Notes under the pieces: generated by a model
The model's input: only the letters and a program-made list of their open reading frames with translations
Database searches by the model: none
Told to the model about the DNA's origin: nothing
Part shown: one piece after another, positions 59,409 to 64,000 of the stretch
How positions within the stretch are numbered: the first letter of the stretch is position 1
Layout: the number at the start of each line of letters is the position of its first letter
Position numbers and translations under genes: made by a program
Source: an uncultured Kocuria sp.
Lineage (GTDB): Bacteria; Actinomycetota; Actinomycetes; Actinomycetales; Micrococcaceae
NCBI RefSeq assembly: GCF_947500125.1
Contig: NZ_CANMRA010000015.1
Coordinates: 1-64,000 of the forward strand
Direction: 5' to 3'
DNA: 64,000 nucleotides

Positions 59409-60254
59409 TTAAACCCGTGGTGCGCCCGGGGTCGCGCCGACGGCCTCGGCGGGGACCGCGAAGACGGGCCGGGGCGACTGCAGCCGGGCGGGCGCGGGCA
59501 GCTCCCGGCGCAGGACCCGTTCCCCGCGCTCGAGCTCGAGGGAGAAGCCCGCGACGGCGTGGTGGACGTTCTCGCTCAGCACCGTCCGCTCCACGACCTG
59601 CTCGGGGCGGGGCGCCCCGTGCAGCAGCAGCACCGGCTCGCCCTCCCGCAGCTCCTGCTCGACACGGGCCACGGCCTGCATCCAGTGGCTCTCCCGCACG
59701 CCGTCCGGGACGCGGAACGGCACGACGACGGCGCCGCCCGCCGCCTCGTGCGCACCCGGGGCCAGGACCCACGCCCGCCGGCCGTGCGGCGGCTCGGCGG
59801 GGGGCGTGCGGCCCTCCGCGGGCACGGGCCACACGTAGTCCAGCCCGGCGGGGTCGTCGGGGAAGACCCCGCGGTAGAGCTCCTCGTCCTTGCGCAGCAG
59901 GTTCGACCGGTGGGAGCGGTGGAACGCCTCGTCGCCGAGCCACGGGGGCGGCGGGGCCACACCGTCGTCGGGACAGCGGTCCCAGGCCTCGGGGGCGAAC
60001 TCGCGGATCTGCCACCCCGTGCTGTCGGCCCCGCCGCGGGCGGTCCACTCGTCGACCATCGCCCGGCCGTAGGCGACCAGGGCGGGAACGTGCCCCGACC
60101 ACATCGCCGTGGCCGGGTGGCGGTACCACCCGTAGCCGGGCACGGTGGCCGCGCGCAGCACCTGCAGGGTCTCCACCCGCTGCTTGCCGAGCCGCTTGCG
60201 GTCGAGGACGCGCGCGGAGCGGGCGAAGTCCGGGTACGGGAGAAAGGTCTGCAC
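59409..60254 (-). CDS. MSMEG_6728-like protein
   Basis: A 281-residue protein. The N-terminal 150 residues carry MQTFLPYPDFARSARVLDRKRLGKQRVETLQVLRA and YGWYRHPATAMWSGH, typical of the MSMEG_6728 family, related to pyrimidine-dimer glycosylase-like folds. HRSHRSNLLRKDEELY is also conserved. The C-terminal 120 residues are an additional domain with no motif I recognise. A nucleic-acid-related role is suggested by family similarity, but catalytic activity is unproven. It is divergent from the MFS gene. Confidence 0.75.
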   Translation of the reverse strand: MQTFLPYPDFARSARVLDRKRLGKQRVETLQVLRAATVPGYGWYRHPATAMWSGHVPALVAYGRAMVDEWTARGGADSTGWQIREFAPEAWDRCPDDGVAPPPPWLGDEAFHRSHRSNLLRKDEELYRGVFPDDPAGLDYVWPVPAEGRTPPAEPPHGRRAWVLAPGAHEAAGGAVVVPFRVPDGVRESHWMQAVARVEQELREGEPVLLLHGAPRPEQVVERTVLSENVHHAVAGFSLELERGERVLRRELPAPARLQSPRPVFAVPAEAVGATPGAPRV

Positions 60255-60319
60255 CGCCCCAGTGTCCTACGGATTCCCGACCCTCACCACCGGACCGGCC
60301 CGTGCGCGGGGGACCGCAC

Positions 60320-60329
60320 GGGGGGGGGG
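60320..60329 (+). repeat. Run of ten G before the MFS gene
   Basis: Ten consecutive G residues lie 11 bases before the start codon at 60341, next to the ribosome-binding region. Such runs change length easily during replication and could vary translation or promoter spacing. Confidence 0.85.
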
Positions 60330-60340
60330 ACACTGGGGGC

Positions 60341-61717
60341 ATGCCCCTGCCCCGTGCGCTGGAGCCGTTCCGGCTCGGCCGCTACCGCGTGCTCGCCTTC
60401 GCGATGTTCGTCAGCGTGTTCGGCGCGGGGATGTGGGCGGTGGCCCTCGTGAACCAGGTCCTGCAGCTGGACGGGACGGCCGTGGACCTCTCCGCCGTGA
60501 CGGCCACGGGCGCGCTCGGCATGCTCGCCTTCGTGCTCGTGGGCGGGATCGCGGCCGACCGCTTCCCCCTGGCCTCGGTGCTGCGCCTCGTCGAGACCGC
60601 CAACCTCCTGACGGCGGGGACCGTCGCCGTCCTGGCCCTGACCGGCGGGCTGCGGATGTGGCAGCTCGCCGCCGCGGCGTTCGTGTTCGGTGCCGGCTTC
60701 GGCTTCTTCTACCCGGCCTACTCGGCCTCGCTGCCCCGGATCCTGCCCGCCCGGCAGCTGCTCGCGGCCAACGGGGTGGAGGGCACAGCGCGCCCGCTCC
60801 TGCAGCAGGCGGCGGGACCGGCCGTGGCCGGTGCGCTCATCGGGCTGGTCGCGCCCGGTGGGGCGCTCGCCGTGATCGCCCTCTGCCACGCCGCCGCGCT
60901 CGCGCTGCTGCTGCGCCTGCACGTGCCCGGCCACGCCGCCGGACCCGGCTCGGAGCCGACCACGGAGTCCGCGGGAGACGCCGCAGGGGATCCCGCGGGG
61001 GACTCCGCCGCGGCACCGCACACCGGGGAGCCGTTCCCGGTGCCGGGCGCCGGGGAGCGACCCCCGCCGCAGGAGCCTGTCGGCGCGCTGCGGTCCGTAC
61101 GGGACGACCTCCTGGAGGGCGTGAGCTACACGGTGCGGACCCCGTGGCTGCTGTGGACCCTGCTGTGGGCGGTGCTTGCGGTGTTCCTGCTGCTGGGACC
61201 CCTGGAGGTGCTCGTCCCGTTCCTGGTCCGGGACCGGCTGGGCGGGGACGCCTCCACGTTCGGCTACCTGCTGGCGTGCTACGGCGGCGCCAGCGCGCTG
61301 GCCTCCCTGGTGGTCGCGTCGCTGCCCCTGCCGCGGCGCTATCTCAGCTGGATGATCGTGCTGTGGGGGTTCGGGACGCTGCCCTTCGGGCTCGTCGCCA
61401 CCACCGACTCGTTCTGGGTCATGGCGCTGTGCCTGGCGTTCGTCGGGGCCGGGGACGGCGCGGGCATGGTGCTGTGGGGCACGCTCCTGCAGCGCCGGGT
61501 GCCGCGCCACATGCTGGGGCGGGTCTCGAGCCTCGACTTCTTCGTCTCGATCGCCCTCATGCCGGTGTCGATGGCGGTCGCGGGGCCCGTGGCCCAGGTG
61601 GTGCCGCTGCCGGTGATCTTCTGGACCGTGGCCCTGCTGACCCCGGCGCTCGGACTCGGTGCCCTGTGGGCCGGGCGGATGCGCGAGGACGAGATCGCGC
61701 ATCCGCTGGCCGGCTGA
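60341..61717 (+). CDS. MFS transporter
   Basis: A 458-residue major facilitator protein, probably an exporter. Twelve helices are visible, with FRLGRYRVLAFAMFVSVFGAGMWAVAL first, GFGFFYPAYSASLPRILPARQLLAANG in helix 4-5 (typical of drug-export MFS relatives) and a Pro/Gly/Ala-rich loop of about 65 residues between the two halves. The ATG at 60341 has GGGGG upstream and lies just beyond a ten-G run. It is divergent from the MSMEG_6728-like gene. The substrate is unknown. Confidence 0.85.
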   Translation: MPLPRALEPFRLGRYRVLAFAMFVSVFGAGMWAVALVNQVLQLDGTAVDLSAVTATGALGMLAFVLVGGIAADRFPLASVLRLVETANLLTAGTVAVLALTGGLRMWQLAAAAFVFGAGFGFFYPAYSASLPRILPARQLLAANGVEGTARPLLQQAAGPAVAGALIGLVAPGGALAVIALCHAAALALLLRLHVPGHAAGPGSEPTTESAGDAAGDPAGDSAAAPHTGEPFPVPGAGERPPPQEPVGALRSVRDDLLEGVSYTVRTPWLLWTLLWAVLAVFLLLGPLEVLVPFLVRDRLGGDASTFGYLLACYGGASALASLVVASLPLPRRYLSWMIVLWGFGTLPFGLVATTDSFWVMALCLAFVGAGDGAGMVLWGTLLQRRVPRHMLGRVSSLDFFVSIALMPVSMAVAGPVAQVVPLPVIFWTVALLTPALGLGALWAGRMREDEIAHPLAG

Positions 61718-61764
61718 GCAGCACCGCCGCGCCCCGCGGGAGCACGGGCGAGAGCCCGGGGCAC

Positions 61765-61791
61765 GGGCCGCGTCCGTCCGGGACGCGGCCC
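61765..61791. terminator. Convergent terminator between MFS and ThDP genes
   Basis: An 11-bp stem (61765-61775 with 61781-61791) and a 5-base loop lie between two convergent genes. Confidence 0.7.
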
Positions 61792-61829
61792 GGCCCCTGT
61801 CGCGGGGCGGGCGGTGGACGGCCTGCCGG

Positions 61830-63506
61830 TCAGTACGCCTTGACGCGCTGCTCCACGATCAGGTGGATCAGGGCGAAGCGGCCCTCCTCGTCGATAGCCG
61901 TCAGGGCGGCCTCGAGCGCGCCGGGGATCTCGGCGTCGGTCTCCACGCGCACCCCGAACCCGCCGAAGGCCTGGGCCATGAGGGCGAAGTCGGGGTTCTT
62001 CAGCTGCGTGCCCGAGACCCGGTCCGGGTAGTCCCGCTCCTGGTGGGTGCGGATCGTGCCGTACTCCTGGTTGTCCATCACGATCACCAGAGGGGTGGCC
62101 CCGTACTGGGCGGCGGTGGCCAGCTCCTGGCCGTTCATCAGGAACTCGCCGTCACCGGCGATCGTCACCACGCGCCGGCCCGGGTAGCGCAGGGACGCGG
62201 CCACGGCCGAGGGCACCGAGTAGCCCATCGAGCCGTTGCGGGCCGAGATCATCGAGGCGTACCCCTTGGCGGGGAAGTAGCGGTGCGCCCAGTTGGTGTG
62301 CTCGCCGGCGCCGAAGGTGCACATGGCGTCGTCGGGCAGCCCCGCCACGAGGTGGGCCATCATGGTGTCCATCCGGGCCCGGCCCCCGGACGGCTCCGTG
62401 GACACGGGGGTGGAGAAATCGACCTGCTGCGCCCGCAGCCGTGCGGTCCACTCCTTCCACTGCTCCTTGGCCGGCAGGTCGATGCGCACGAGGTCGCGCA
62501 CGAACACGTCGGGCTTGGCCACGATCTGGTAGGACACCGGCCCGGAGCGCCCGCGCAGGGACGGGTCGATGGTGACCAGGAAGTTCTTCTTCCCCCAGTC
62601 CTGGCGGACCAGGAACCCGTTGGTGATCACGTCGCCGGGGACGGTGCCCACGAAGACCAGCAGGTCGGTCTCCTCGAGCATGTCGAAGGTCGGCTGGGGG
62701 CGGCCGTAGCCGATCGGGCCCACGTAGGAGTCGGAGTCGAACGGGACGGTGCCCTGGGTGCGCCACTCCGCCGCGGCCGGCAGGTGGTGCTCCTCCAGCC
62801 ACGTCGTGAGTCCCTGCGCGCCCTCGAGGGTCCAGTCGTTGCCGCCGGTCACGAACAGGGGCTTCTCGGCGCCCTCCAGGGCGTCGCGCAGCGCCTTCCA
62901 GTCGTTGACCGTCATCCCGCCGTGGGCCACCGGGATCGGCGGGTGCAGGGTCGCGTCGATCTCGGCCTTGATGATGTCCTCGGGCAGCCCGACCACCACG
63001 GGGCCGGGCCGGCCGGAGTTGGCGGCGAACATCGCCTCGGCCACGATCTCGGAAGCCCGCTCGGCGTGGTCCAGGACCATCACGCGCTTGGCCCCGGAGT
63101 CGAACCAGGCGTGCGGGTCGAACTCCTGGAACGCCTCCTTGTCCCGGTGCTCGAAGGGGATCAGCCCCACGAACAGCACCATGGGGGTGGAGTCCTGCCA
63201 GGAGGTGTGCAGGCCCACGTGGGCGTTGGCCGCACCGGGCCCGCGGGTCACCATGGCCACGCCGGGGGTGGAGTTCATCTTGCCGTCGGCCTCGGCCATG
63301 TAGGCCGCCCCGCCCTCGTGCCGGCACACGATGGTCTCGATCGGGGAGTGGTGCAGTCCGTCGAGCACGTCCAGGTAGGACTCGCCGGGCACCACGTAGG
63401 TGCGCTCGACGCCGTGCGCCACGAGCGTGTCCACGATGACGTGGCCCGCCGACTTGCGGGCGGTGGTCTGTGCGGGGGATGCGGGGTCCGCAGTGGTCTG
63501 GGTCAA
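61830..63506 (-). CDS. Thiamine diphosphate-dependent enzyme (acetolactate synthase-like)
   Basis: A 558-residue ThDP enzyme. The PYR domain has the activating Glu in VVPGESYLDVLDGL and TRGPGAANAHVGLH. A central domain and a PP domain follow, with the metal-binding motif GDGEFLMNGQELATAAQYGATPLVIVMDN. The length fits decarboxylases, acetolactate synthases and related enzymes; no regulatory subunit is adjacent, so a catabolic enzyme is more likely than ilvB. The start is a TTG at 63506, with AAAGGA 9 bases upstream; no ATG or GTG fits. The substrate is not evident. Confidence 0.88.
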   Translation of the reverse strand: MTQTTADPASPAQTTARKSAGHVIVDTLVAHGVERTYVVPGESYLDVLDGLHHSPIETIVCRHEGGAAYMAEADGKMNSTPGVAMVTRGPGAANAHVGLHTSWQDSTPMVLFVGLIPFEHRDKEAFQEFDPHAWFDSGAKRVMVLDHAERASEIVAEAMFAANSGRPGPVVVGLPEDIIKAEIDATLHPPIPVAHGGMTVNDWKALRDALEGAEKPLFVTGGNDWTLEGAQGLTTWLEEHHLPAAAEWRTQGTVPFDSDSYVGPIGYGRPQPTFDMLEETDLLVFVGTVPGDVITNGFLVRQDWGKKNFLVTIDPSLRGRSGPVSYQIVAKPDVFVRDLVRIDLPAKEQWKEWTARLRAQQVDFSTPVSTEPSGGRARMDTMMAHLVAGLPDDAMCTFGAGEHTNWAHRYFPAKGYASMISARNGSMGYSVPSAVAASLRYPGRRVVTIAGDGEFLMNGQELATAAQYGATPLVIVMDNQEYGTIRTHQERDYPDRVSGTQLKNPDFALMAQAFGGFGVRVETDAEIPGALEAALTAIDEEGRFALIHLIVEQRVKAY

Positions 63507-63723
63507 CGTGGGTCCTTTTCGCCGTTGAAAATGGAGCAGTGGGGCTGGGCAGGCCGGAAGCGGCTCGGGGATCCCGGCCTCGCGCAGTTCTTTCGAAAAT
63601 ACCCGATGGGGGCGGCGATCCGTGTCCTGGGGGTCACGCAGCGGTAAAGAAGGACGCACAGCGCCCGGGGCGTGCCGTGCGGTCCCGGGCCGGGACGGCG
63701 GTCCGTGCGGCAGGGTCCGGGGA

Positions 63724-63769
63724 CGACGACGGCCGGCCTCCCCGTCGGTGGGGAGGCCGGCCGTCGTCG
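63724..63769 (-). terminator. Terminator after the sugar-porter gene
   Basis: A perfect 20-bp stem (63724-63743 with 63750-63769) and a 6-base loop lie about 20 bases beyond the stop of the partial MFS gene. Confidence 0.85.
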
Positions 63770-63789
63770 CCGGGGGAACTGCCGCCGGT

Positions 63790-64000
63790 TCAGTCCTGCA
63801 TGTCCTCGAGCTCGATGCCGGTGGTCTCACGGACCATCTTGACCGTGAAGAGCAGGGACATGAGCGCGAAGAAGGCGTAGAGCCCGTAGGCGACGCCGAG
63901 GGAGAAGGCGGCCAGGGCCGGGAAGGTCACGGTGACCAGCCAGTTGGCGATCCACTGCACGAACCCGGCCACGGCCAGCGCGGCGCCGCGGATCCGGTTC
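63790..64000 (-). CDS. MFS sugar porter (C-terminal part, cut by window end)
   Basis: Only the last 69 codons are in the window; the frame is open to base 64000. The visible part, NRIRGAALAVAGFVQWIANWLV, two membrane helices and the end RETTGIELEDMQD, match the C-terminus of sugar-porter MFS proteins, whose PETKG motif appears here as the variant RETTG. The ThDP enzyme gene lies downstream on the same strand, so the two could be linked in sugar or sugar-acid use; this is an inference. Confidence 0.8.
   Translation of the reverse strand, partial: NRIRGAALAVAGFVQWIANWLVTVTFPALAAFSLGVAYGLYAFFALMSLLFTVKMVRETTGIELEDMQD

Noticed and set aside
61830-63506. Biosynthetic acetolactate synthase IlvB
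   Set aside because: No small subunit or ilvC next to it, and the N-terminal region lacks the usual IlvB pattern; only ThDP-enzyme family membership is supported.

Overview
This is a 64-kb chromosomal segment of a very GC-rich actinobacterium, centred on the replication origin. The gene order cwlM-parB-parA-rsmG-jag-yidC-yidD-rnpA-rpmH-dnaA-oriC-dnaN-recF-dciA-gyrB-gyrA-DUF3566-tRNA-Ile-tRNA-Ala is the conserved actinobacterial oriC neighbourhood. The separate murJ and pseudokinase genes, the rpsF-ssb-rpsR-rplI-dnaB block and the strong G/C third-position bias point to Micrococcaceae, possibly Kocuria. The genus is an inference, because no 16S gene lies in the window.

Layout. 1-1.4 kb: the edge of a lower-GC mobile island with a serine resolvase and short direct repeats. 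1.4-3.2 kb: dnaB interrupted by a 150-residue intein that carries the class 3 signature (Ala at position 1 and the Trp/Cys/Thr motif). 3.4-8.5 kb: amidase, orphan NMT1-type binding lipoprotein, patatin, a small membrane protein and a methyltransferase, with a DnaA-box cluster at 7.2 kb. 8.6-10.5 kb: rplI, rpsR, ssb, rpsF. 11.2-17.7 kb: an Fe(III) ABC importer followed by an adenylation-carrier-acyltransferase fusion, each preceded by a DtxR/IdeR-like box. 17.7-25.1 kb (minus strand): a one-TM protein, an ABC-2 exporter pair, two GT87-like glycosyltransferases and a CCA-adding enzyme. 25.2-32 kb (plus strand): Nudix hydrolase, MurJ, a pseudokinase-like MviN partner, TrxB, TrxA and a CwlM-like protein.

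32-38.7 kb (minus strand): the segregation and membrane-insertion block, with six parS sites in and around parAB. 38.7-50.4 kb (plus strand): the replication block dnaA, oriC, dnaN, recF, dciA, gyrB, gyrA and DUF3566. 50.5-54.9 kb: two tRNAs flanking a DLW-39-type small protein, a divergent Nramp transporter, an Ala-rich membrane protein, a cyclophilin and a rhomboid protease. 55.0-57.5 kb: an oriC-like DnaA-box cluster directly upstream of a two-component system. 57.5-64 kb: a GntR regulator with a Zn-dehydrogenase, an MSMEG_6728-type protein, an MFS exporter, a ThDP enzyme and the end of a sugar porter.

How the genes work together. DnaA acts on oriC and probably on its own promoter. DciA loads DnaB; the clamp, RecF, gyrase and SSB support elongation. 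ParA/ParB act on the parS cluster to segregate the origin. MurJ, the pseudokinase-like protein and the CwlM-like protein resemble the mycobacterial MviN/CwlM circuit controlling peptidoglycan precursor supply. YidC, YidD, RnpA and L34 form the usual translation and membrane-insertion cluster. The most unusual points are a perfect 56-bp palindromic terminator with parS at its exact centre, parS sites read in frame as V-S-R-(E/G)-T peptides inside an extended ParB, the class 3 intein, DnaA-box clusters on both sides of oriC, and the iron-box-controlled A-T-acyltransferase fusion.
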